Assembly (NCBI RefSeq): GCF_014649375.1 | Contig: NZ_BMSX01000007.1 | Span: 1-64,000, forward strand | Direction of reading: 5' to 3' | Source: Streptomyces aurantiogriseus | GTDB lineage: Bacteria; Actinomycetota; Actinomycetes; Streptomycetales; Streptomycetaceae | Length of the DNA: 64,000 bases | Shown: positions 25,258-33,182 of the stretch, piece after piece | Position numbering within the stretch: the stretch's first letter is position 1 | Layout: each line of letters starts with the position of its first letter | Translations under genes and position numbers: made by a program | The notes under the pieces: model-generated | Told to the model about the DNA's origin: nothing | Databases searched by the model: none | Seen by the model: the letters and a program-made list of their open reading frames with translations, nothing else

Positions 25258-26964
25258 TCAGTCGGTCGACGACGTCCCGTCGCGCCGCTCGTCACGGCGC
25301 GCACGCGTCTCGCCGGAGCTCTGATTGCCTGGGGGAACACGCCTCACGCCGGTGTCGCTGGGCCTGTGTCCGCCGTTCCTGGCTCCGGAAGCCCGCCCTG
25401 TCGGCGTTCCGACCACACCATCAGGACTGCCGACAGTACGGCGAGCCGTCTGTCCCCCGCCGGTCGTCGAACCCGGCGCCCCGATCACTCCACGCTGGCC
25501 CGGCCTTTCGCCCGTACCGCGCGAGGTGGGTGCATTCTGACCGCCGATGACGGTGCCACGCGGCACCGTGGAACCGCTGGCGCCAGGGGTGGCTCCGGTG
25601 ACAGGCCTCCCGCCGACGACGCCGTCGGTGGTACGCCCGACGCCGGCCCGGCCGGCGACGGTAGGCCTGGGGTTCGTGGCTCCCATTCCGGTGACAGGAC
25701 CACGCGGGATGCCGCCCGTCTGCCCGCCTGTTGGTCCAGTAGCCCTTGGCACTCCGCCGATCACGCCTCGCCCCATGGGGCCAGTTGTGCGACTGACTGC
25801 CTGCCCTGGCGTGGCAGCACGTCCCACTGGTCCCATGGGCCCGGTTCCCGTACGTCCTGCCGGGGTTCCAGGCGGCATACCACCAGCTCGCCCCTGTGCC
25901 GAGGCGGGAGTCCTGGTCGCGGGCACGCCGCCGAAGCCTGAGGTGCGTCCGACCTGCCCGCGCGAAACAGGAGGTGCCGCAACGGGGGCAAAGGGAGGAG
26001 CCCCCACGGGAGTGACGTTGGGACCTGTCGTCGACGGCGACGTGACGGGCGCCGGCTTCATGGTCTCCTGCGGCGGCAAGGTACCAACGCTGTCGATCTC
26101 AGTGCCGACGTGCCGTTCCGGAGACAAGACACGCTCGTCCGCGGTTTTGTGGGACGACGGCAAGTCCTCCGCACGCGATCGCGCTACTCCGGAGTCCACA
26201 GAGTCGTGGCGGGTGGATCCTGATTCGACCCCAGTGGAAAGCGACCCGTTCCCCGGTCCCTCGAACGGAGGTTTCCAGCCCGGCGGCGGCGCAGGCACCC
26301 CCACATCCGGCATCTTAGGAAACACCGGCTCCTCAGCCGTCTGCATCATCCCGCTCGACACCGTGTAGAACGACGCCAGCCGGTACATCTGGTTGATGGC
26401 TTCCTGCCGGTGGCCCTCCGCCTTCACCGCAGCGGTGTACTCGTCGTTGCTGTCGACCCGCTTGGCCTCGGGGATGTCGTCGACCGCCTTGGGGTCGGAG
26501 CGGGTGTCACGCGGCGGCATGGACTTGCGTACGGAGGCGAGGCCGGCGCTCGCCGCCATGACCTGGGTGCCCACCGTGTCGGCGTAAGTGGCGAGATCGT
26601 AGGCGGTGTTGACCAGGTCCATGCCCCAGGTGTGGAACGCGGTGTGGGCCTCGCCCTCCCAGTCGACGTCGTTGATGTTGACGCTGAGCTCCGCGGCGGC
26701 CTCGTTGATGGCGTCCCGGGCGTCGACGAGGGCCGTGCCGGCGGCCTCCACGAGCTCCGGGCTCGCGGACTCGACGATGTCGATCATCTCGTTGAGGTCG
26801 TAGCCCTCGAAGCTGGTCTTGCCGAAGTGGAAACCCCGGTTCGGACCCCAGGGGTTGATCACCTTGGTCATATTCATGACCGCGTCGAGGGTGCCGTTCT
26901 GCTGGGCGGCTTCCTGGTGTTCCGCCTCGTGGACGTTCGGCTGCTTGTTCTTGTCGCCGCTCAT
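25258..26964 (-). CDS. WXG-containing protein with long Thr/Pro/Gly-rich tail, candidate ESX cargo
   Basis: 568 aa. The first about 190 residues are helical with a WXG turn in NDVDWEGEAHTAFHTW and a PPE-like start (INPWGPNRGFHFGK). From about residue 225 the sequence is low complexity (Thr, Pro, Gly, Arg), ending in a basic QSSGETRARRDERRDGTSS. ATG 26964 overlaps the previous stop by 1 nt (TGATG), showing translational coupling to the 145-aa gene. PPE-like by layout, but not provable by eye; a wall-associated role for the tail is a guess. Confidence 0.8.
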   Translation of the reverse strand: MSGDKNKQPNVHEAEHQEAAQQNGTLDAVMNMTKVINPWGPNRGFHFGKTSFEGYDLNEMIDIVESASPELVEAAGTALVDARDAINEAAAELSVNINDVDWEGEAHTAFHTWGMDLVNTAYDLATYADTVGTQVMAASAGLASVRKSMPPRDTRSDPKAVDDIPEAKRVDSNDEYTAAVKAEGHRQEAINQMYRLASFYTVSSGMMQTAEEPVFPKMPDVGVPAPPPGWKPPFEGPGNGSLSTGVESGSTRHDSVDSGVARSRAEDLPSSHKTADERVLSPERHVGTEIDSVGTLPPQETMKPAPVTSPSTTGPNVTPVGAPPFAPVAAPPVSRGQVGRTSGFGGVPATRTPASAQGRAGGMPPGTPAGRTGTGPMGPVGRAATPGQAVSRTTGPMGRGVIGGVPRATGPTGGQTGGIPRGPVTGMGATNPRPTVAGRAGVGRTTDGVVGGRPVTGATPGASGSTVPRGTVIGGQNAPTSRGTGERPGQRGVIGAPGSTTGGGQTARRTVGSPDGVVGTPTGRASGARNGGHRPSDTGVRRVPPGNQSSGETRARRDERRDGTSSTD

Positions 26965-27401
26965 CAGTACCCCGCGTCAGTGTGGTCGGCCTTGTTGTCA
27001 CGCTTGATCTGCTCGTTGAGCATCTCGTCGCGTTCCTGGTTGACCTCACTCCGGATCTCGTGGAACCGGTATCGAAGGTCCATTTCGAGGTTGTCGAAGT
27101 TGACGTCCACGCCGTGGACGGCGATCTGCATCGCCTCCAACTGGAGACCGAGCGACTTGGACAGCGCCGTGATGCGCTCGTGAACGCGCTCGTACTCCAG
27201 GTGGAGTGCCTTCGCTTCCGGGAAGTTGCCCATGCCGAAGGCCGCCTGCGACAGGCCGTGAGTCGCGACCTTCGACGAGCCGCCCGCTGAGTCCTCGAAG
27301 GCCTTGAGCAGGTCGTCCACGCGCTTCTTGAACGTCGAAAGCGCCATCAGGCCCCGCCGCACGTCGGCGGCGGCGCCCCCACCCATGTCTGCAGGAAGCA
27401 C
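26964..27401 (-). CDS. Helical partner protein of the 568-aa cargo candidate
   Basis: 145 aa from GTG 27401 with GGGAGG upstream. A coiled-coil-rich helical protein (KKRVDDLLKAFEDS, YERVHERITALSKSLGLQLE, NQERDEMLNEQIKRD) with a short Gly/Ala-rich N-terminus. There is no Trp, so it is not a canonical WXG100, but the position and coupling to the next gene suggest a PE-like or LXG-associated (Lap-like) partner. The 208 bp upstream probably hold the promoter of this operon. Confidence 0.75.
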   Translation of the reverse strand: MLPADMGGGAAADVRRGLMALSTFKKRVDDLLKAFEDSAGGSSKVATHGLSQAAFGMGNFPEAKALHLEYERVHERITALSKSLGLQLEAMQIAVHGVDVNFDNLEMDLRYRFHEIRSEVNQERDEMLNEQIKRDNKADHTDAGY

Positions 27402-27609
27402 GAAGCTTTCCCTCCCCGTTGTCCGCTGCCTGTCCTGAGCAGCCCACGCCCCTCAAGTGTTCATGACCGCAACATGACCACTCTAATGACTTCCACTGAC
27501 AGTCCCAACTGCCATATGCAACAGTCGTGCTACCGCTGATCGAAGCTTCACCGATTCTTCACGGCACGGCACGCCATGGCCTTCACCTACGGCAGGCCCA
27601 CCGGCACCG

Positions 27610-28305
27610 TCACGGCGGGTCTCCCTGCGTGCCGGGCCCGTACTCGGCCCGCGGAGCACCGAGCCGGCCCGCGACGAGCGTGAGCCAGCCGCTGGGTGAG
27701 TACGGCGCCAGCACATCGACCTCCATGCCCAGCTCGGCGACGGCCAGTGCGTAGTCCGACTCCTCCAGCTCGAGCGCGAGCAGCTCGCGCAGTTCGCCCG
27801 CGAGGCGCGCCACGAGGTGCGGATCGGTGGTCGTGCGGTAGTCGTCGACGGCGGCGTCGTGGTCGTCGAACTCGTCCGGCATGTCCTGGGAGAACCAGCC
27901 TCCGAGGAACTGACCCAGTTCCGGGAAGCGGGCGTTCCACTCCCAGTGGGTGGCGGGGGCGGCCGGGGGCGGGACCAGGCTCTCCTCCACGCTGCGCTTG
28001 ATGTGGTCGGCGAGCAGCGTCAGCCAGTCCAGGATCTCCGCGTCGGGCAGGCCGACGTCCGGCAGGGCGTAGAACTCCCCGAGCCGGACCCTCAGCCGCC
28101 CCGGGGGGTTGCGGGCGTACTCCCGTAGCTGGGTCTCGGCGATGGCGAGCGCCCAGGGGCGGGTGTGCCAGGTGTGCCGCAGGTAGGCGGTGAGAGCCGC
28201 GCTCGGCTTCTCCTCGGTGTCGTCGGCCGGCTGGCCGGCGTACGCGCGGAGGACCTGGTCCAACTCGCCGTAACGGCGGTCGTGTTCAAGGGGTGTCAGC
28301 GCCAC
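27610..28305 (-). CDS. CdiI_2-type contact-dependent growth inhibition immunity protein
   Basis: 231 aa from GTG 28305. The motif ELGQFLGGWFSQDMPDEFDD followed by AAVDDYRTTTD is the signature I know from the PF18593 immunity family. The C-terminus has LRELLALELEESDYALAVAE. It lies 16 nt downstream of an orphan RNase A-like toxin-domain ORF, consistent with a toxin/immunity pairing. The protein has no signal peptide, so it would act in the cytoplasm against an incoming toxin. Confidence 0.75.
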   Translation of the reverse strand: MALTPLEHDRRYGELDQVLRAYAGQPADDTEEKPSAALTAYLRHTWHTRPWALAIAETQLREYARNPPGRLRVRLGEFYALPDVGLPDAEILDWLTLLADHIKRSVEESLVPPPAAPATHWEWNARFPELGQFLGGWFSQDMPDEFDDHDAAVDDYRTTTDPHLVARLAGELRELLALELEESDYALAVAELGMEVDVLAPYSPSGWLTLVAGRLGAPRAEYGPGTQGDPP

Positions 28306-28321
28306 GGTGGGTCCACTGCCT

Positions 28322-28621
28322 TCACAGGTAGACGGGGAAACTGGCGTGCACGGCGAACCCGTGCGCGGCGGACGGCTCGCGGCGCAACACGACCCGGACG
28401 GCCCGCACCTCGACGGCGCCGCGGCCCGCCAGCGCCATCGCCTGGAGCAGCACCCGCCCGACGGGCTCCTCTCGGGACGGCCACACTGCCTCGATCGTCA
28501 GCCGTTGCCGGGTGGACCGCGCCAGCCAGCTGTGGATGACCTGTTCGTTGCGGGTAACCACGTGCTGGGTCGCCCACTGCGCGGTCGCGCGGTCGGGGTA
28601 GGTGGCGGTGCGGGTACGCAA
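28322..28621 (-). CDS. Orphan C-terminal half of an RNase A-like toxin domain
   Basis: 99 aa. TYPDRATAQWATQHVVTRNE, IHSWLARS, EEPVGRVLLQA, RAVRVVLRREPS and FAVHASFPVYL match the second half of the bacterial RNase A-like (PF18431-type) toxin fold. The expected catalytic segment (HxxxKHVG) is missing. TTG 28621 has GGAGAAG 7 nt upstream; in the same frame the sequence back to a stop at about 28677 reads a Pro/Cys-rich linker with no KHVG motif. It is therefore a displaced toxin fragment, probably inactive as a nuclease, retained next to the CdiI gene. Confidence 0.65.
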   Translation of the reverse strand: MRTRTATYPDRATAQWATQHVVTRNEQVIHSWLARSTRQRLTIEAVWPSREEPVGRVLLQAMALAGRGAVEVRAVRVVLRREPSAAHGFAVHASFPVYL

Positions 28622-28680
28622 GGGGCTTCTCCATGGTGGGCAGTACGGAGGATCGGGGCAGTACTGCGGATCGCATCACA

Positions 28681-29244
28681 TCAGCGGAATGACCAAACCA
28701 TCCCGACCTCCGTCTCCGACACGAGTACCAAGCCGAAGTCGAAGGTGCGCACGGAAAAGGGGTACCAGCGAGAAACCCGCTGGTAGTAGTCACGGGTATC
28801 GCTACCGCGCCCGGTGTTCGCATAAAAGTGCGAGCCCTCAGGGAAGCGCGACAGGATGACGCGTGCGTTAGCTTCAAGGGCCTCCCTACGTTCCTCGAAA
28901 TCCGGTTCCTTTGTGACATCGATCCAGGGCGTGGAAAGGGCCACGAGGAACCGTACGGCTTGAGAACGCGGGATCTCATACAGATAGGGCTTCCAGGCGT
29001 CCGGCGTCGCGACTGCTTCCGGAGGCATGGCGAAGGGGTAGAACGGTTCGTCGAGCCTTTCGAGTTCGCCCTCCCATCTGTCCACCGTGCGCCAGCCGCG
29101 GGCGTCGCGGGTGTCACCGCGCATCAGGGTGGACACGTCGAGCACCCAGTTCTCGTGCTCCCTGCTCGTCACCTTGGCAATGGTCGCCCGACGCTCGTAC
29201 ATGTCGATCGCATTGGACCACGACCGCTCGTCGAGTTCGGCCAT
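28681..29244 (-). CDS. Hypothetical protein, putative cognate immunity factor of the RNase A-like toxin
   Basis: 187 aa from ATG 29244 with GAGGAG 6 nt upstream; a TTG six codons earlier (29262) directly abuts the toxin stop. A soluble mixed alpha/beta protein with no signal peptide or recognised motif (starts MAELDERSWSNAIDMYERR, ends LVLVSETEVGMVWSFR). It lies immediately downstream of the toxin C-terminal domain, the standard place for an immunity gene, so I infer immunity from position only. Confidence 0.6.
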   Translation of the reverse strand: MAELDERSWSNAIDMYERRATIAKVTSREHENWVLDVSTLMRGDTRDARGWRTVDRWEGELERLDEPFYPFAMPPEAVATPDAWKPYLYEIPRSQAVRFLVALSTPWIDVTKEPDFEERREALEANARVILSRFPEGSHFYANTGRGSDTRDYYQRVSRWYPFSVRTFDFGLVLVSETEVGMVWSFR

Positions 29245-29262
29245 CGCTGTCTCCTCACTCAA

Positions 29263-30117
29263 TCATTGGGGCATGGACGTCAGGACCACGAACGGCGGGT
29301 CCAGGTTCGGTTCGTATTTGAGTACGGTCAGAACACCATGAGCGTCCTGTGGTGGCGTCGGCTGATCGTTCACCACCGGCGCCGTACGCCCTGTCACTGC
29401 AGGAATCCCCAGAGGCCCCGAGGGCACCGCATCCACGGAGAAGTCCTGCCTTTCACCCGGCACCGGAGGCGGTGGGCCTTGAAGCCACTTGTCGATTTCC
29501 GCCGTATTGGTCCGGACATTGTACTGAGTGTAATACTGCGCCGATTCCAGGTCCGTGAAGGAGGAAGCCGCGGGAATATCGACCTTGCCCGCCCCAGTCG
29601 CCTCGTCCCGCAACCGCTGCGTCAGCTGGTCATCCGTCAGCCCGACATGCTTGTCGATGCTGTGCCCTCCGTACAGTTCCTCCTCGGTCGCCAGATCGAG
29701 GCTGTACTTGTAGGGAATCTGGCTCTCCGGCCGCTGCCAGCTGTGCTCCTTCTTGAAGTCGTTCAGGGAGCGCGCCCCGTACGCCGCCGCGCGTGCCGCC
29801 TCCGCGCGGAAGGTCGGCACGCTGAGCAGCGCCTCGTCGAGTTCGCGCTCCAGCCCCTTCAGCTTGGTGGCGGCGGCGCTGAAGGCCTGGTGATAGGCCT
29901 CGACCGCCTTGTCGGCAGCCGCCTTGTCCATGTGTGAGCGGAACTTCAACACGATCTCGCCGAAGAGCATGGTCGCACCGAGCCGGGTCAACTCGAACAG
30001 GTCGAGGCCCGTGGTCAGGTCCTTGACCGTCGCCTTCGTGGCCTCCGCGGCGAGCCGGGTGGTGGTGTCCGCGGTCTCCTTGCGCACATCAGCGAGATGG
30101 TCGAGGGTCTGCTGCAC
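29263..30117 (-). pseudogene. Toxin fragment 3: RNase A-like nuclease domain
   Basis: 284 codons. A helical stalk (residues 1-120) is followed by the toxin domain with HSIDKHVGLTDDQLTQRL (His152, Lys156, His157), SSFTDLESAQYYTQYN, IDKWLQ and a C-terminal LTVLKYEP...VVLTSMP. This matches the bacterial RNase A-like (CdiA-CT) layout with the catalytic HxxxKHVG intact. The domain itself therefore seems undamaged although the full gene is broken. GTG 30117 could initiate it independently, but the RBS is poor. Confidence 0.65.
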
Positions 30118-30646
30118 GGGCGGTCGCTGTTTCGCGGAGGATCTCGATGATGGGCCGCCGCTTCGCGGGCACGACGTTGCGGTCCGTCTTCCAAGTTCGA
30201 CCGATGGAGATCCGGTTCATCTGGTTGTCGTAGGTCCTGCCCCACTCGGTGGTGCCCCAGATGGTCTGGCAGAACGCTTTCATCGCGCCCTGCCACTCGT
30301 CGTTGCCCTTGCTGTTGGTGATGAACTTGATGGCCTTGTTGAAGTTGTCCGATGCGACCTTCGCGGCCTTTTCGACGGCTCTCCAGGCGGTGGCCATGGC
30401 CTTGAGCTCGTCGTCCCTGGCTCCCGGGGTGATCTCGTGCATCTTGCCGAGCCGCAGGCCGTGCTCGATCGTCGGCCGGATGACGTCGGCGAGGAAGTCG
30501 GGGACCTCGCCGAGGACTCCGGAGATGGCCCAGGAGTCCGCGTCCTCGCCGGTGCCGGTCCACTTGATGTCGTTGACCGGGCCGTACCTGGGCTGGTTCT
30601 CGATGACGGCGGGCGGCTGTTTCTCCACGGGCGGCGGGCCGTACAT
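30089..30646 (-). pseudogene. Toxin fragment 2: middle helical region
   Basis: Open from about 30671 (just after the TAG) to 30089; the first ATG is 30646. Helical, with SGVLGEVPDFLADVIRPTIE, DDELKAMATAWRAVEKAAK and FCQTIWGTTEWGRTYDNQMN. At AKRRPIIEILRETA the reading should shift into the next fragment; instead this frame runs 13 codons to a stop, overlapping fragment 3 by 29 nt. No RBS of note precedes ATG 30646. Confidence 0.6.
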
Positions 30647-30680
30647 CCGGCGGGCCTGCCAGTCGGCCTGGACCTACTTG

Positions 30681-31016
30681 TTACTCGTGTCCGTCAGGGC
30701 CGACAGCGACACCGCCCACGCTGACCACGCTCTTCGCCCAGAGCTCCAGGAACTTCTCGTTCACCGACTTGTACGCCGCGGAGAACTCGTCCGCGCCCCA
30801 GCCGGTTCCCGCCGACTGGCTGTACTCGTTCAGCACGTCGACGAGTGCCTTGGCGCCCTTGTCGTAGTCGAACTGCCCGTCACGCACGACAAGCGCGGTG
30901 TAATACACGTGCTGCGGCTCCACATCGAATCCACCGCCGTCGGTCTTGGGCGAAGAAGGCCGGGTGGCCGCGCGTTCCTGTGCGCGTTCCTCGTCCGAGG
31001 GCAGCTTGTCGGCCAT
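30681..31016 (-). pseudogene. Toxin fragment 1: N-terminal WXG-like segment
   Basis: 111-codon open fragment (ATG 31016, stop 30681). The charged start MADKLPSDEERAQERAATRP precedes a helical segment with SQSAGTGWGADEFSAAYKS (WXG turn) and LWAKSVVSVGGVAVG. After that the frame is lost, producing PDGHE and a stop. Enough remains to suggest it could still be exported as a WXG-like stub. Confidence 0.65.
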
Positions 31017-31336
31017 CAGGCACCGCCCCAGCCGCGCAGCACCGCTTGGTGCGCGGCCGCGTAGCCGCTGTGGCCGCTGGTCACCACCTCGTGCAGCCAC
31101 TTCTGGGCCGCCTGCAGGTCCTGGGCGGAGCGGTCCCACTCGTCGAGTTTGTCGACGAAGACGTCGCGGGTCTCGCCCTCCCAGGACAGGACGACGGGCA
31201 CGACGCGGTCGTAGAGGCCGTCCAGCTTGCTGTTGAGCTTCTTGAGGATGTCCTCGAGGTCGCCGGCCAGCTCCTGGAGGGCGGCGAAGGAAACGGAGAT
31301 GTACTCGTCGGGTTCGGGTGCGGCGCCGGTCGACAT
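31016..31336 (-). CDS. WXG100-like partner of the RNase A toxin
   Basis: 106 aa from ATG 31336 with AGGGGGATC upstream. WXG turn in VVLSWEGETRDVFVDKLDEW, helices either side (AALQELAGDLEDILKKLNSK; SAQDLQAAQKWLHEVVTS). It overlaps the toxin start by 1 nt. With the 139-aa protein upstream it forms the kind of small helical pair that accompanies LXG/WXG effectors. Confidence 0.85.
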   Translation of the reverse strand: MSTGAAPEPDEYISVSFAALQELAGDLEDILKKLNSKLDGLYDRVVPVVLSWEGETRDVFVDKLDEWDRSAQDLQAAQKWLHEVVTSGHSGYAAAHQAVLRGWGGA

Positions 31337-31379
31337 GATCCCCCTGTGTTCGTCTCGGCAACGGCGGTTCGGTGAAGGG

Positions 31380-31799
31380 CTACAGGTCGTCGAGGCTGCT
31401 GCGCGGTGCCGGCACCGGTGTCTCGGTGTTCGGCGTCGACAGCCGGTCCACCTCGCTCTCGACGTCCACCTGGATCTGCCGCATCCGGGCGAGCACATCG
31501 AGGTCGTCCTGGGAGAAGCCGTCGCGGCTCAGCCGTACGGCCTCCTCCAGCAGCTTCATCACTTCACGGATGCGTACGGCGTCCTCGGTGGCCGCGCGGT
31601 GGAAGTCCCGGTACACGGAGGCCGCCGGGCCCTGCCAGCCCGCCTCGATGCTGTCGACGATCGCGTCCATGCGCCGGACCTGTTTGTCCAGGTGATCCTG
31701 CATGTCGTCCAGGTCGTTGGCGAGTTTGGTGAGGTCCTGTGCGGACACCCTCAGATCAGTGCCGCTTTTCTGCCCTGGGCCCACTCCGGGCACGCCCAT
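31380..31799 (-). CDS. WXG100-like protein, first gene of the toxin operon
   Basis: 139 aa from ATG 31799 with GGAGG upstream. WXG turn in IVDSIEAGWQGPAASVYRDF, a long second helix and an acidic/Pro tail (PNTETPVPAPRSSLDDL). It lies 43 nt before the next WXG100 gene and 126 nt after the mycP stop region. Confidence 0.85.
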   Translation of the reverse strand: MGVPGVGPGQKSGTDLRVSAQDLTKLANDLDDMQDHLDKQVRRMDAIVDSIEAGWQGPAASVYRDFHRAATEDAVRIREVMKLLEEAVRLSRDGFSQDDLDVLARMRQIQVDVESEVDRLSTPNTETPVPAPRSSLDDL

Positions 31800-31925
31800 G
31801 CTGTGCCTCCGTCCCCCGTCACATCGGCATCACAAGTCTTTTTGCTGCTGTGATGATCCTATAGTCGGTGACGGCCGTACGTTTCAACTCGGGCCTTGTC
31901 ACTGCGAGATGGCGGCTCCCTTCTT

Positions 31926-33182
31926 CTACTCCGCCCCCGAAACCCTCCGCGCCCGCCTCCGCGCGTCCCGGATCGCCACCGCCGTGCCGCCGAGGCCGGC
32001 GACGAGGACCGCCGCGGCCACGGCCACGTACGTGGCGAGGCGGGCGTTGCGTTCGTCGGGGGTCTCGCCGGTCTGGAACTTGGCGGCGGTGGGTGCCTCC
32101 GCCCTGCCGAGGCCGCCCTGGGGAGACGGGGACTCGATGGGGTGGTCGTCCTCGGTGAGGGCGCGGACCGGGTCGACGACGCCCCAGCCGACCAGGCGGT
32201 CGTGGCCGTCGATGGTGCGTTCCGCGGTCTGTTCGATCTGGGCGACGATCTGGCGGGCGGTCCAGTCCGGGTGCTTGGCCTTGATCAGCGCCGCGACGCC
32301 CGCGACGTACGGCGCCGAGAAGCTCGTGCCGTTGTCGGAGCAGTGGCCGCCCTGGGGGACCGTGGAGATCATGTCGACGCCGGGGGCCGCGACGCCGACG
32401 AAGTCGCCGGACTGGGAGAAGGAGGCGCGTTCGTTGTTGCGGTCGGAGGCGGCGACCGCGAGGACGCCGTCGTAGGAGGCGGGGTACGTCTCCTTGACGT
32501 TGCCGCCGAGGCCGTCGTTGCCGGCCGACGCCACGACGACGATCTTCTGGGCCAGCGCCTCGTCGATCGCCCGTTCCAGGTCGGAGGAGGGCTTCATCGC
32601 GTTCGAGGTGTCCTGGGAGATGTTGATGACCCCGGCCTTGGCCTGGATGGCGTAGCGGATCGCGGCGGCCAGGGTGTCGGTGGTGCCGTGACCCTCCGCG
32701 TCGTTCTGCTGGATCGGGATGATCGTCGCCTCGGGGGCCAGGCCCACGAAGCCGGTGCCGGCGGCAGGGCGGGCCGCGATGATGCCGGCGACCTTGGTGC
32801 CGTGGCCGACGGTGTCCGTCGTGCCGTTCTCCTTGCCCCGCTCGATCGGGTCGCCGTCCTCGTCCTTGAGGTTCTTCGGCAGGAGGTTGCGGCCGGCCTT
32901 CACATCGACCGCGTCGGTGAGCTGCGGATTCTTCACGTCCACGCCCGTGTCGATGACCGCCACCCGCACGCCCTTGCCCTGGGACTGGCTCCACAGTTCG
33001 TCCAGCAGGACGCGCTGCAGGGACCAAGGGCGGCCCGGGTAGAGGCCGTTGGGGAACTGGCACTGGTCCGAGTAGGGCAGCTTGTCCGCGGCGGCCGCGG
33101 GGGGCACGAGGACCGTGGTCGCCGTCAGCAGGGTCGCGGCCGCCACCAGCGTCGTACGAAGCACTGTCGCCCTCCTCCTCAC
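31926..33182 (-). CDS. mycP: Mycosin MycP, T7SS-associated serine protease
   Basis: 418-aa subtilisin-like protease anchored at the outer membrane face beside the ESX channel. Signal peptide (residues 1-30, PPAAAADK), a proregion-like stretch QFPNGLYPGRPWSLQRV, then triad Asp in VRVAVIDTGVD, His in TVGHGTKVAG and Ser in GTSFSAPYVAG; Asn of the oxyanion hole in SAGNDG. A C-terminal transmembrane helix (YVAVAAAVLVAGLGG) and basic tail follow. GTG 33182 overlaps the eccB stop by 4 nt. The canonical layout makes this the core mycosin, and the one at 23959 the accessory copy. Confidence 0.94.
   Translation of the reverse strand: MRRRATVLRTTLVAAATLLTATTVLVPPAAAADKLPYSDQCQFPNGLYPGRPWSLQRVLLDELWSQSQGKGVRVAVIDTGVDVKNPQLTDAVDVKAGRNLLPKNLKDEDGDPIERGKENGTTDTVGHGTKVAGIIAARPAAGTGFVGLAPEATIIPIQQNDAEGHGTTDTLAAAIRYAIQAKAGVINISQDTSNAMKPSSDLERAIDEALAQKIVVVASAGNDGLGGNVKETYPASYDGVLAVAASDRNNERASFSQSGDFVGVAAPGVDMISTVPQGGHCSDNGTSFSAPYVAGVAALIKAKHPDWTARQIVAQIEQTAERTIDGHDRLVGWGVVDPVRALTEDDHPIESPSPQGGLGRAEAPTAAKFQTGETPDERNARLATYVAVAAAVLVAGLGGTAVAIRDARRRARRVSGAE

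Larger units (their letters stand above)
29263..31016 (-). pseudogene. Broken WXG/RNase A-like polymorphic toxin gene
   Basis: Three successive minus-strand frames read as one protein if lesions are repaired. An N-terminal WXG segment (31016 down to about 30697) breaks where GGCCCTG carries one C too many. The next frame would continue LTDTSNK, a TAG at 30676-30674, then VQADWQARR and on to about 30117. A second frame change there leads into the RNase A-like C-terminal domain, ending at 29263. The repaired N-terminal join gives the continuous string GGVAVGLTDTSNK-x-VQADW. ATG 31016 overlaps the upstream WXG100 stop (TGATG). Two frame changes plus a stop argue for genuine decay rather than a single sequencing error, but assembly error cannot be excluded. 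Confidence 0.7.
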
